A stretch of DNA of 64,000 nt from Cruorifilaria tuberocauda (Eukaryota > Nematoda > Chromadorea > Rhabditida > Onchocercidae), in the NCBI GenBank assembly GCA_013365365.1, contig JABVXU010000010.1, positions 248,001 through 312,000 of the forward strand, in the 5' to 3' direction. Below, piece by piece: positions 11,883-25,400 of this stretch (the first letter of the stretch is position 1; the number at the start of each line of letters is the position of its first letter). Below the pieces are notes generated by a model. The model was not told where the DNA came from. It did not search any database and worked only from the letters and a program-made list of their open reading frames with translations. A program made the translations under genes and the position numbers.

Positions 11883-14800
11883 ATGATGCAAAACGATGCA
11901 ATAGTAGCCGTTGACATTACTCATCCAGTGAAATGTACGTTGATCGACTGGATACGCTTACCCGATCACGTGGTTTGTATTTAACTTTCCATGGGCATAC
12001 AGCACAAACACATTTTGACTCAAGTTGCATGGATTTAGTGGGATTTATTTTTAATATAGAGACTAGACCATTTATCCATGTAACTCCTTCAGATTTCAGT
12101 TGTCATTAAACGCTAATGAGCTAGCTGCATTTAATTTAATACACAGAAAATTTCATTCAACTTTGTTATTGTGTGGAATTATGTTGTAATTTCATGTATT
12201 ATGTCACTAAACAAAATATTGGGGTGTATTGATGGTAAAATTTTTGAAATTGCTGATTTTTCATTTAAAATGTTTTAAATTTGGATTTGGACAAACGAAT
12301 GATTTCGAACCTATTAGTTTTACCTTCTGCAAAAGAAATATGCAGTAGCAACCATTGAAGTAAAAAGCATTTGAAACAAGTTTCTAGTTCGTAGATGCAG
12401 GATAAATCGGCTCTCATTACAGTTGCGTTGATATTAATTGAAATAAAAGAAACATTTCTAAAATTACGTTCCAATCTTTTGGGCAGAAAAACCAACTTTA
12501 TTGTTTTTGAAAATTTGACCTTATGAAATTTATATGAACTTGAGGAATATGTGATAGAAGTGAACAATCAACTGGGAATTGGAAAGTCATGGCGCATCCA
12601 GCGACGCTATGCGCAGTTTCGGTATATGATTTCTGGCATAACTATTGTATAGAGATGACTTTCAACTTCTCTATTGAAAGTTGCAGAGAGTATTATTTTA
12701 AATTTATTACTAACCTGATTTTTCAGGAAGTTGAATTCACAGATTGAAAAATTTGGCACTGATTTAGGATTTCCTCCGAAAAAGTTCATTGGAAATGGAA
12801 AGGAAGCATTTATCAAACGGCGTATGCTAGCGCTGCAGGTGTGGATTTTTCTTACACGGAACAGGATTGTTGTAAGGAAATTTAATTGGATATTTTTTGA
12901 AAAAGTTTCATTAATATCATCGCGTGACATATTTCCAACTTGTAAAACAAGCTGAGATTTGCTGTCGTTAACCAGTTTTACTGCGCTTTATGGTTGTGGC
13001 TAAAGAGAATTGCATTGGATTAAATCCGATAAAAATACAACTCGAAGTTTTATCAACTAATAGAAGCTTATAATGCGATTTCTTTAGTTAAAAAGATTTT
13101 TAATCTTTGTAAATGTGTTGTGTAGAACATTTACAGGAATTTTTGGATGCTATCTGTCTGCATCCAATCCTATATACATGTCCAACAGTAGCCAATTTCC
13201 TCGAAAGCTTCACCGAAACTGACATTGGTAAGGTAGCAGTTTAACAGTAATCTAAGAATCGTAATTTAAAAAATGATTGATAGATTGTAGTGCTCATTAA
13301 CGCCCTTGTGAATTTAGGGAAGTTTGATTAGACGACATAAAAATGCCCGAGTTTAGTTGTCGTTACTGGTAATATATCATTTTCTGTTTTTAATGTTTTT
13401 CTAAAAGTTAGAGTTTAGGAGAACTCAAGTTGACATGATAAATTCCTTATTAGTATAGGTTTGCATGAGTGGATACTTTTATCGTTTCGTGATAAACGTC
13501 AATGGATAATTGAGCAACAACGAAAACATTGTGGTTGGCGACCTGGCAAAATACACTATGAAATTAAATATGGTTCTGCGAAGCTAATGCTCTCTGGCGT
13601 CCGGTATGGTCCAGATCGTTTCGGGACAGTGTCAAGTCTTAACAGTGCCCTTGAATTCTTTCGGACTCTGCAGTGTCCACATTTAAATGAGAGTGTAACA
13701 AGCTGGGCCACTGATGGCGGAATTATATATATCAGGCCTATTTTCAAAGAAGGAACATTGCGTGATCGACTTTATAAGGCTAGGTTTTCCTCACTTCGTA
13801 ACGACATGCCAAATTTGTCTTTCACAGTTGAGAAGATTTCTATGAAATAATAATATTCTTGAAATATGTTTCCAGAGCAGTTGGAAAGATGATTTTTTCA
13901 CGAAATATAGAATGGATAATTCGATTTGCTCGTTTGAAACATACGATATTCGCTTAATTTGTCGACAGTTGCTCGAAACATTGATATTACTTAATGCCGT
14001 CTGTGTGCCGTATCGTATGTTTCATTTTTCAAATTTCGTAACATTGCTAGTAGTGGTCTCTTTTTATTTCTTTCGTTTTTTAAACATTTAAACCATTTGT
14101 TTATAGCTCTATTAATTTTTTGACCAGTATTCGAAAAATATCAACTACGTTTATAAAGAATATATTGAAGTTTGAGATGTTGGTACTTCACACTTCATTC
14201 TATTGTACGTACATTCAACATTCTTTTGCACCAGTGGTAGAATGGCAGAATAATTTATCTTGAAATGTGCATGTCGTCATAGTTCTATTTTAAATATTTT
14301 TATTTCAGTCGATACTCACGCAGGAAATGTTGTAATTACAGAATGCGGTTGTGAACTAATCGATTTAGATCAAGGTAAGGATTGTGACTTTTTGAAACTT
14401 ATTTATTGTTTCTATATTTTCAAATCTTTACAGTGTTAACCGGACAGCCAAGTTTTCGACGTCCGTCATTGTTGTGTTCTCAGGCTATAAATGTTAGTTT
14501 CCCGAAATTATTTTACACGAATTTCGGGGAAAATAAATTTCCTCATTGAATTTCAGTCGATTTTTAGAAAAATTGCATTCGAAGATTCTTTTCTTTTTCC
14601 AAAAGGCAAAAATTTTAGATTCCAATTTTAAGTTTTAACCTACATTTTTCCCTTTTTTTTTAACATACTCGTTTTTTACGTAGTTGTTGGCAGTGAAAAT
14701 TTCGAAGTTTAATTTGCAGAAGACGAAATTCGCGTAAATTAGATTACTTTAGTTCTAAAAGTAGAAATTATCGAAATTTCTTCAGACCCTCGAGGATATG

Positions 14801-15960
14801 TTTGTGTTTACGTTTGGTGAATTTCTATTCGAACTGCTTACGGGTTTTTTCGCGTTTCCCATGCATTCAGCGAATGAGGCACTTGCTATCATACCGTCTA
14901 CATTCCGTAAGTTTCTATACAAATTAATGATGAGTTTAGGGAATAAAATCGAACCCATTCAGATACTAACCTTTTTATATTTTTATAGTTATTTCCTCTA
15001 TTAAAATGTTAAATTTGAAAAATAAATTTCTCGAGAACTCAAAATATATAGATAAATATATTTTATTAAAGATATGAAGAAAATACCTATATTCGCAAAA
15101 ATGTTTTTCCAGTGCCTTTATTAAACTCGATATTCTTACCAGAAGTTCGCTGTTTACCACGACTGCAAGACATAATCAATTCAAGGTAGATGATTTCTTT
15201 TCGGAATGTAATCTTAAGGTTTGAGATTCTCTCATTTTTGCTTAACTTTACATCGCACTAATATTTCGAATCTTTGTTTCAGTCTATTTGTTGATGTTCC
15301 AGTAGCAAAAATGAAACAAAGAGAGATTCGCATACCGGGTAATATAAAGGAAGTACTCGATGGTCTTTGCAGTAATATATTGGGAAGATATAAAAGAGAT
15401 CGCTGCCAGGTAATTTTATATGTAACATTTAGCGGAATATATTGCAGTAGTGGGCCGTTCTGATTACTGGAATCAAGGTTTAATTGTTCTTTTCACCAGA
15501 AGATCAGGACACAGTGCTCATTGTACTAGGAAGCAGCAAGTAACTGATTGCAGTTCTTTGCCACATATTCGTTCGGTTTCAGATAAAATGCGAATTACTT
15601 AATGCAGTTTTTTGAACTCTTAACCGTTCTTAATAGTGAACTCTCAATCAGCTTTTGTTGATCAAGAGCTCTGCTCCATTTCTGTTTCACAATGTCCGTG
15701 TTGGCAGAATAGTACGAGCTGCTCTGTAAAATTCAATATTTTTATTAGCAACTTAATCATTTTTTAATATAATTTATTCATTTTCTAGTTTAATAATATC
15801 AAGAAACAACAAAAATTTGAACAACTCCTCAACTCGGATGCAGAAAAGTTACGACGAAAGGAAATAATGAAAGTATGTTATTCATTAATGTAAAGTTTAG
15901 TTGATATAAAAAAAATATTTCCTTTTTTCTCAGATCTGTCCGAAAATTGAGCAGTTTTAA
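11883..15960 (+). CDS. PX-domain pseudokinase, PXK (MONaKA)-like (13 exons, 447 aa)
   Basis: Exons: 11883-11927, 12545-12621, 12727-12838, 13137-13227, 13459-13783, 13878-14014, 14309-14374, 14434-14492, 14786-14906, 15113-15185, 15283-15409, 15789-15872, 15934-15960. Residues 16-108 form a PX domain, with the lipid-binding pattern SWRIQRRYAQF and then FPPKKFIGN. PX domains bind phosphoinositides, so an endosomal membrane role is expected; in mammals PXK acts in endosomal trafficking. Residues 150-400 match the PXK kinase-like fold, but the catalytic loop reads LDTHAGN (no HRD Asp, about 263-269) and the DFG position reads LIDLDQ (about 279-284). This is typical of the family, so it is a pseudokinase. 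It lacks the long Pro/Ser-rich tail of human PXK. The first exon and its junction (CCA|GTGAAA to CTTGAG|GAA) are the weakest part of the model; from the second exon on I am confident. Confidence 0.85.
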
Positions 15961-16493
15961 TATAAGCAAGAAAATATATTAAGGAACAATTGAAATCACG
16001 AACTATCGGGGAAGAAAGCTGCTGAGAAAGGAATAATTGACGAGTGCAACAGTGAGCTTTTCTTTTTCTATACTCTGCAAGAGAAACATAATTAACAAAA
16101 ATTATCCGGTCGGCATTGTACAATATGTACTGCTATCCCTGTACTTGAAATAATCGAAGATATATAGACGCTTTAGACATGTATTAATATTTTTATTAAT
16201 CTAAGTAAATATAAAAAATTATAGTCTGAATTAGTGAGTTAGCGAATTAGTATATTTGACCTTTTATAAAAATCGATCGATCAGAAGTTTTAATAAGCAG
16301 TAGTATCGGGAAGTGGAAAATATATCATTAAAATTTTAATGAAAACTAATCGATGTCGGTTATAGTATCTACAGAACAGATCGTCTATTTTAACCTGAAT
16401 CTTGCGAAAACTTTTGTAAGCATATCACATGCTTTGGATATCTTACATACCGAACAATATCGGATGATCCATTATTCAATCAAACTATTTATT
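15961..16493. other. Intergenic gap between convergent genes
   Basis: These 533 AT-rich bases separate the 3' ends of the PXK-like gene (plus) and DRG1 (minus) and presumably hold both 3' UTRs. An AATAAA on the minus strand (16488-16493) directly abuts the DRG1 stop. I see no gene. Confidence 0.6.
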
Positions 16494-19400
16494 TCAAAAG
16501 AAAGATAATAGAGAAAAGAACAACTTTTTAACGATTTGTACGACATCCTCATCATTCAGTACGTGTTCCTTGCCTACCCTTTGCGGATTATGTTTTGCCG
16601 AACTTCCCCAAACATATGCACTGAAAATGATACTCATTAGTAGTTGTGCATCAAAGTTTGATATACAGCCATGTTGCTTGAATTAAATATGTCTTCTAGC
16701 ATATAAAGCGATTGATTAACTTATAATAATATTAGGGTTTGTTTATCTTACAGCTTGAACAAAAGATTTTAAAAACAGCTTACAATTTGAAGTCTTTCTG
16801 AAGACTTTTATGAATTTTGAAACATAAATCATCTACAGTTCGCGTTTCTGCTGGTAATACTATAGGTGCATTGTAATCAGGTAACTGTCCCTTCGGTTTT
16901 GTATATCTAAAATGTATGCATTTACTACCAGTCAATTTGCTTTTAGCTACAAAAAATTATAAGTGTTCATTCATAAGCTAGATTTTCGAAGCTTCTAGGA
17001 ATTTGTTAACTTGGAATTGATATCTAAATTTCCACCTTCCGCTTTTCATTCCGGATCGCTTGAGTAACGAAAAAAAATTGTAAACTTACACCCTAATGAG
17101 ATTTAAATAATCCCATATTTTTTCTAGCAAATCATCGAAGTTCCATTTGTGATGCGCAGAAATGGGAACACAATGAGGGATTTTATATATTATGTCTAAT
17201 TCCTGAAAATTAATTTAATCTAGATGGGACTGGAGATAAATCTTTTCTGAAGCAAATAAAAACGACAGTTTTACCTCTATTGAAATTTGATCGATTTTAT
17301 TCAGAACATATATACATGGGATATAAATCCTGCAATAGATGAGAACTTTTATAATGTTGAATATATTTAATCCAGAGAATGATCAAAAAAGCAGTGCAGA
17401 CTCCAAATTGGATATGAAAACAACATAAGAGATGGCAATCAAAAACACATCAATTCCTCTATTCACATTTCCGGGGGTACCTACCTATTTCCTTCAATGA
17501 CGTCAATTAAATCCTCCGATGTGGCATCATACTTTAGAGAGACATCGGCATTGTGTATACGATATTCCGCTAAAATACTTTTTACTGTTTCCGCATCCAG
17601 TTCTGACTGTGGAGCCTGGAAGCACAGCTGAGTAAAGTAATTTCAATTTAATATAAATGCCCTAAAAGAAATTATGATTTGGATAGTATAATGTAAATAC
17701 TGGTAATTAGCGGAGTTCAGAATAAAGTCATTAAAAAAAATATCGAGGTAATTAGCGAAAGTTAGAAACAGCACATAGTTAAATAATGCCGGAAGATGAT
17801 TGACGTATGCAATGGCTCACCAAACAGGTTAGATTCAATCCACCTTTTTCCTTACGTTTAAAAACAATATTTGGCGGTGATTTGTTCAACCGTATGCCGA
17901 AGCCTTCCAATTCCTGTTCAAGCAATTTTTTGTGTTGCAAAGGCTTCATAACATCCAATATCATCAAAATTAACGAACATGTTCGTGCCACTTAAAACGA
18001 AAAAGTTACGGCATATTTAATTTGCAATCAACAAGATAAGTCAAAAAATGAGATTTCACTTACGAATAAAAGTTCGAAAATGATTTCTATACCAACCAGC
18101 AATTACTTGCCGACCACGTCCCTTTCCATCTTTTGCACCCTCAATAATTCCGGGCAAATCCAAAAGCTGCATTTTGGCACCTTTGTAGCGAATGACACCT
18201 GGAACTGTTGTGAGCGTGGTGAATTCATATGCAGCTACTTCCGAATAAACACCAGCAAGATTACATAATAGCGTTGATTTACCAACCGATGGAAATCCTG
18301 AAAGGAATTATAATGCTTAAACTAAGTTTAACTAATTGATTAATATTTCGGGAAATTTGAAATCTAGATTTGATTTGTATTTTGAGGAATATTGTAACAG
18401 CTGATAATTCTATTTTTAGCCAAGAATTAAATTTAAGCGTAACTAAAACGGCAACTTCTACTGCTCAGCTGGTAATATGTGTTTTAATTTGAAGAGCAAA
18501 AAGGGTTCAATAAGTATTATTAAAGAATCCAGGTTTTGTTTGTGGAAATATTTTACACTCATTCTAGTTATAGATAGTCTCTTGACTATTTCTTTTACTT
18601 CACTGAAATAAATAAATCAACATTTTAAAGTAATGTCTAATACATGTGACAAATTTTCAGATAAGAAAATTCCGCGCCGCTTTGAAAATATTCATAAAAT
18701 ATTTTCAGTCTTTGATAAAAATCTCGAAATTTTGTCAGCTTTCCTCTTCACTTAATGAAAAAATTATTAGGACATATTCTAATACAAGTTTTCATTCCAG
18801 AAAGAAATTCCTTCGTCTTTTTTCGCTTTTTTGTTTTTGCTTTTTGATTCACGCCTTTTCCAAACCTCTCTGTTCCTAGTCTAACTTATTAATTATGACT
18901 TTAAATTAAATACTAGTTTTGATGAAGGTGTGTAATATTTATTCTATGAAGTACTCGAAGAAAAATGATAAATTTTCTTCATGACAAAAACAAATTGAAA
19001 AAAACAGCTTGTTAGTGGGTACCGTAGCCTTTTTTAACACAGTGAGGCTGACAAACTGCATCACTTCTGTCATTTTCCATTCGTCAGATAACCTCTGCGT
19101 AGACTTTTGCCTTATAATATGACTGTATTTTTTGCTTTGAAGCATTGTGCTGACGATAGAGTTTAAGTCGATTTTATATCTTCAGTATTTTTATATGTTT
19201 GCCTTCTTTTGAATTGAAAATATTTAAATTCTTGAAAAGGTTTGAAATATTGGTGAATTCCAATTTTTTCTAATTTTGCAATAGCCTATTAATAAAGTAC
19301 ACTTTGTTATCCAATAGGATGACACGGATTCTACATGTCTATTTTTCGGAAAACCTCTGGAATTCTATTTAGGGAGGCAGTAATACAGCTTTTCCACTAT

Positions 19401-22400
19401 CACAAATTCAAATTCAAGAATGCGGAGAGAGAGAAAGAGAGATAGAAGATATTTGAGAGAAAAAATTATGCAAGTGGATTCTTTTGATGTGTGGAGATTT
19501 ACAAGACTGTTAAGATCAGAAGTGAGATATTTTAGAAGATGAGCTTGTTTGTTTGCTTACACGCGAAAATTAACAATTATGAAATAATCGTTGTTTCTCA
19601 TATATGTATATGTTTATCAATACCACAGTGAAATTTAACATCAATGGAATATGGGTTTCATTGAAGTAGAATATGGAGATATTGAATGAAAAGATGAAAG
19701 TGAAAGGGAAGCTGGGAAAATAGGATAGGAGATCGAGGGCAAATCTAAGAATATCCGAGAAAATATATGGATGAAGGGAAACCGGTATAAACAGACATGA
19801 GAAAGTTAGCAGTGATAAGAAGCGAATAAAGTGAAAGAGAAGAGTTAAGTAAGAGAGACGCGATAGAATGCACTTGGAAAATTCCGCTCTATACGTTAGC
19901 ATTAAGTTTATGCCACAGCATAGACGTGTGTGCGTGTCTGTGTTATCGCCTTAAAGATGAAATTTTTTGCTGACATGCGAATATAGCAGCTTCAGTTGTA
20001 GCAGAAACAAGGGATCGCCCTAGCACATGAGCATTATCTTTCAGTAGTGTTGTCAAGATCTTATAAGGCCACATGGATAATGGTAACATCTGATCATAGT
20101 CTTCAAATTAAGGTAGCCTTTGGCTTTTACTATCATTACAACCATCATTCAATTCATGACATTTTATTATGCTCCTAATTCCATTACTGTCCTTTACTTT
20201 ATACATATTATACGGCAAATTTCCTCTGGCAGCAGCATCAGCCAGTAAAGGTATTTCTGATAAAGTGGCCTTACATCCACCTACTTCTGGTTATCTTCGA
20301 CCAATGAAAGCGAAATATTCACCGATTACTGCTGCTACTATTACTATTACTGTTCTTACTGTTACTCCCACTACTACTACCTTTACCACTTCTCCCTTAA
20401 TCCGTAATGATCTGTTATGCAATAATGATTCCGAATTTGTATGTGTTTGCCAACAGAATGCGGGTAATTTGTTAAAACATTATGTTCTATGCAATGAACT
20501 CATTGAGGTATATTTAGCTTTAAATTTCAAAACAATTTTGAAATAAAATTTGTTAGTTTTAGTTGATTTTTATGGATTATTTCATTTGAGCAAATACTCT
20601 AATGAATACTTCATGACGGAAAATATGAAGTGGGACTTTGAAGTATCTATGTTTAAAGACCTAGACTTGATATACATTCTAATTTCTTAGCAAAACATAA
20701 TAGCAATAATTCTAAATAATTTTACCAATTTCACTCTGCGACTTATTTTCTGTGAGAAAATTGGATTTGTATGGCCGAATCTGCAGGAGCCCGAAAATTA
20801 AAGAGGTTTTAAAATGGGGTTTCGAAAAGGTTAGGCAATTTATTTTGCAGACTCTTTTATTCCTAACGCAAAGAGAGGAAGAGGAAGAAAAGAATATGAG
20901 TTTGCAAACTTGAGAGAATCAATTCTCTTATCTGATATCTGATTTGGACTATTGATCAAAATTCCTCATGAACAAGGGTACAATGAAATGAATTTGTTAA
21001 AATCTTCGTTTTATTTTGCATTAACTGATTACAATAAAGTTTTGAACTAATTTTATTTTTCTTAATTTTCTAACCAAATTCATTCCAAACAATACCCAAT
21101 CCTCATCGAAAGTTCAGAGATCAATGATGTACTGACAATTGATGAATTCAGCGTGACCTAGAGGTTAAACTTAAAACATAAGCTATCTTTTCTCGTTTCT
21201 ACAAAATTCAGATATTCAAGACTTATTTAAAGTTGGTTCGCTGATTGTCAGGGATAAAAATAAAATCCTTTAGTTCCTAAAACAATTTCGGTCTTCAGAA
21301 CCTTGAAAACTTGTGGGACAGCAAGATTCAATTATAAAGTACCGATGGAGTGGATGTCGGAGTGTATATTTCCAAAACTTATTATATGTTCCGCTAGCTG
21401 TCCTTTAATCCTTTTTTCTACAAAATAGATCTGATGGATTTTGAGTGGATGTGACTTAGTCAATTGTTCAGAGGCATAAATTGCAAACGAAACTTTTATA
21501 AGCAACAAAAATAAATTCTCATAACTTCAGAGTAATTATTGTCAAAAATAACATATATTTAGAATCAAAGAGTAAGTATAGTAATGTGGCTTTCACAATT
21601 TACGGCTTTTTTTCTGGAAAAATGATTTGAAAAAATGACAGAAATAAAAAACAAAATTCCCTTCAATTTTAACTGGATTGCTTAGAAAATACAGTATTCT
21701 CTGCCTATTTGAACATAACTAATCTTTGATCAACTTAATGAAAAACAGAAAGTTAAGCAATTTTCACATGAATATAAGTCAAAAACTTAATAAAAGTAAA
21801 AATATTAAATTATAGGATTTTTCAGTTGGATGAATTGCCAATAATTGAAATGAACATCAGGCGTGTCAATTTAAGTGCCCGGTTGCACACCAATGAAACC
21901 TACGAATCATATTTTAAACGTCGAGTTGCAGCTATTGTAAGTAACTACTGTGAGCAACAAGCTGATGAATGTATGGCAACCACGCTTAGGTTAAAAAAGG
22001 TAATTACTATTGAAGGAACAGTTATCTGCTTGCAACTGAATGATGAATTAAATATTTAGACTTAATTAGCATCATGTGACTTATTGCAAACAAATACATT
22101 TGCTAAATCTCTTAATGCTTATTATTAAAAAAATTTACTCAGCATATCTTTAAAATTTCGATTATTATTTAGATAGTGAACCTCTTCAAATTATATGCAG
22201 AAGAATTTCCGGAGAACTTTTTAGCAATAATATTTGCAACTAAAGTGCATATCTCCCGAAATTTCAACATCTAAACAGAGGAAGAAAGTCAAAACTGAAA
22301 ACAAAACATTACGTACTTGATACGTAAATCATTGTCTCATTATAGGAAAATGTTGTATTACTCAGTATCAAACCAAACACTTTACAATCAACAACAATTG

Positions 22401-25400
22401 GTTTTGTAATCACTAAAAGTCAACGACGAAGTACTCTCAGTACTATGACAGTTCTGGACTCTACTAAAGTGAAATATGTTTTATCGGCACAACTAGCCGC
22501 CTTATCTCGCATTCTTGGTGGAGTACGTATCGAATATGTTGGAATAGCTATAATGGAAAAATACCGAGGCAATAATGATCACGAAACTACACAGCAGAAT
22601 AATTTTGGTCTTCTGCTTATCCTATCTATTGTTGCTACATTTCTAACAATCACCTACACTATAGCTGCCATTCGAGTGTGCAGGTTAGATTTATTCACAT
22701 TCGAGTGTGCAGGTTAGATTTATTAAATAAACAAACAACTAAATATTGGAAGTTGAATTTGATGCCATTTATTCTTGACACGAATGTCAATAGCTATGTT
22801 CTTTTGTTTCAATACTTCTTTTTTTCAACTATATTACGAGTTAATTAACATATGAATGTTTAAAATTTCTCCTTAAGAAATACGTGCAATTCTCACTACT
22901 TCTGTGTAAACTCTTTAAAAGTGAAGTCGAAGATGCAAATAATTCCATATTTTCCAAGACTTTAATATTGATTACTATTATCACATCAAGAAAAATCTTT
23001 CGTTTACAGTCTTCATTTACAATTAATCATCTTAATTAAGCTCAGTTTTGTCACTGATATTAATCTTCCACTCTGTTTTTCTCTTCCAATAAATTCTTGT
23101 ACACAGAAGCACATATCTTTCCATGCAATGTAACAAAAATTATATTGCTAGCAAAGCATCCTATAGTTTTAATTTCATATTCGGAAAATTTGAAAAAAAG
23201 CAACGAAGTATGGTTTGTTCTATCCATGAAACTAAAGGAAGATATAGATTTATACTGAGATTCCAAAACGAGAAAATGAGTTCAATATCCAAATAAGTTC
23301 TGGTCTTCAACCAACTTGTAGCCATCCACAATTAACTTGTTTCTAGTAAAATTAGTATGCTATAAATTATTAGCACTGGCAATTAGCATTAAGAGAAATG
23401 CTTCTCATTCTTTTCATTAATGTTTATTCAACAAAAAATTTCGGCATTTTGTCAAACAGAAATTATATTTTAGTGGTAGGAAAAAGAAAAAAAAGCGAGC
23501 ATCAAAATCGAAAACAAAGCCCATCCAACAAACCGTAAATCTATTCACCCTCATTTCTTACTTATTAAGCTGACGTGATTATCTTTTAATAGCTATTTAC
23601 AATAAATCATGTATATTAGTAACCTCGTTTAACGTAAGGTCCTCCCTCTGTTAGTTAATTCAATAAAACTGAAACAATTATAATAATTTTTGTATTGCAA
23701 ACTTTTTTAGCATAGAAATTAAAATACTGTATTCTCCTGCAATTCGTAAGTTCAATTCCTTATTTTATTGTTTTTTTGTTTCATCCATATCTGACATGCA
23801 AATTTCACTCAATAATCTTGTAATCAGTTTCCCATTTCAATCAAGACATGCGAAAAACGCGATAAAGTAGGGAACTTTCTAGAAATTTTTAACAAATTGA
23901 ATAAGCATACAGTGGTGTCACCTTCATGAGACAGTGTTGGTAAGACATTATTCCTTTTAAGTGATGAAAAAAATTTACTTTTTTTCCTCCAGTTTTTGAA
24001 AAATCCTTCAATCACTGCAAAAATCTAAACAGATTAGATGAAGAGATTGATAAATTTTCACTAGAAGATATATATTTAGCGACTGTTCAAACTTAACAAA
24101 GATCAAAATCATCATTTATCCTAATTATCGTTAGTATAAAATTTTTGTCAATTTCTATAGATGAAATCTATAGCGAATTTGAAAATGTTCTGGTTATATC
24201 TCACATTTCGCTCTCTAATTCTTTAACAAGGTTAGTAAAGCCCAAAACGATAAAATAATCATTCTCTCTTCATCCCTTCCTTCCAGAAATTCTTTAAATA
24301 TGTGGAGAGAATATTAAATGAAATGGAATCTAAATCGTAAAAAGTATGAAGATACTGTGTCGAGACTCTCAAAGTTATATAAATTTCATAATTTCAGCCG
24401 GGACCTGAACGTAAATTAACAAAATGAGAGCTTAGATTCAAATTATCTAATTTTTTATGAAACAATAATCACTATCGTCTACAGATTTCGACAATAAACA
24501 TATGGAAAGATTTTTAGTCCAACTGATACTTATTCTTTTTTTTTTTTAATTCTAATTTTACGTGTCTTGAAGTATCTAATTTAAACTGTCTACCGAAACT
24601 TTTTGAAAACAATAATTACGAAAAAGAAATCAATATGATTATGACGAAGTTATCGTTAAGTGACATAGTAGCAACTGAATTCGAGTGAAGCTTAATTTCA
24701 GAGACTGCTATGCAAAAAGGCAAGCAAAGAAGAATGCTAGCAAATTGAACAATGCTTTCGAAATGCCGAATTACGGTACATGTGTAGAACCTAACCAAAA
24801 TGAGATAAGCAGGAGTCATGTTAATATAAAGGCAAAACCTCTTGGAACGAATGATCGAAATAATTCAAATCCGGGAGAAATAACAGTAATGGACAAATAC
24901 CAAATGAAGCGAATGTTCCAGTGTGATCCATCACAGCTACCAGCTGAAGAAGTACCGCCGTCACCACAAAATGATTTATTCATAATATATGGTTTGAAAT
25001 CCTCCCAAGAACCCAAATCACAAATATGTGAACTACAACCGAAGCAAACTGTTCAGAAATCAAGAAATATACAAGAACAAAAAAATAACTCCCTCTCTTT
25101 AGAAGTACCTCATAAAATTGCCAATATTTTGGCGAAAAATGAAGAAACTGATGAAAGATCTCCACAATCTGACTCGAATTCAACAAACTATTTTTGTCAG
25201 CCAGAAAAGGAATTTTTTGAACAGCAGCATAGAAAGTTCCCGATATCAAACTTTAACCAGTTAATGGCAACAATCAACCAAGTGAAACCAACTGAAACCA
25301 CTCTTGAACTTATGGCTTTAAATTTAAAAGAACCGAAAGTTGATGAACACTTGGAAGCAACCTGGAATCAAACTGAACTAAAGAATGAAAAAACTTGGTC

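Noticed and set aside
12265..12930. Minus-strand frames inside the PXK-like gene
   Set aside because: Shadows of plus-strand PX-domain exons and introns.
19570..19902. Minus-strand frame of 110 codons in the DRG1 intron
   Set aside because: It lies in purine-rich simple sequence, giving a Phe/Leu/Ser-rich product without start or splice context.
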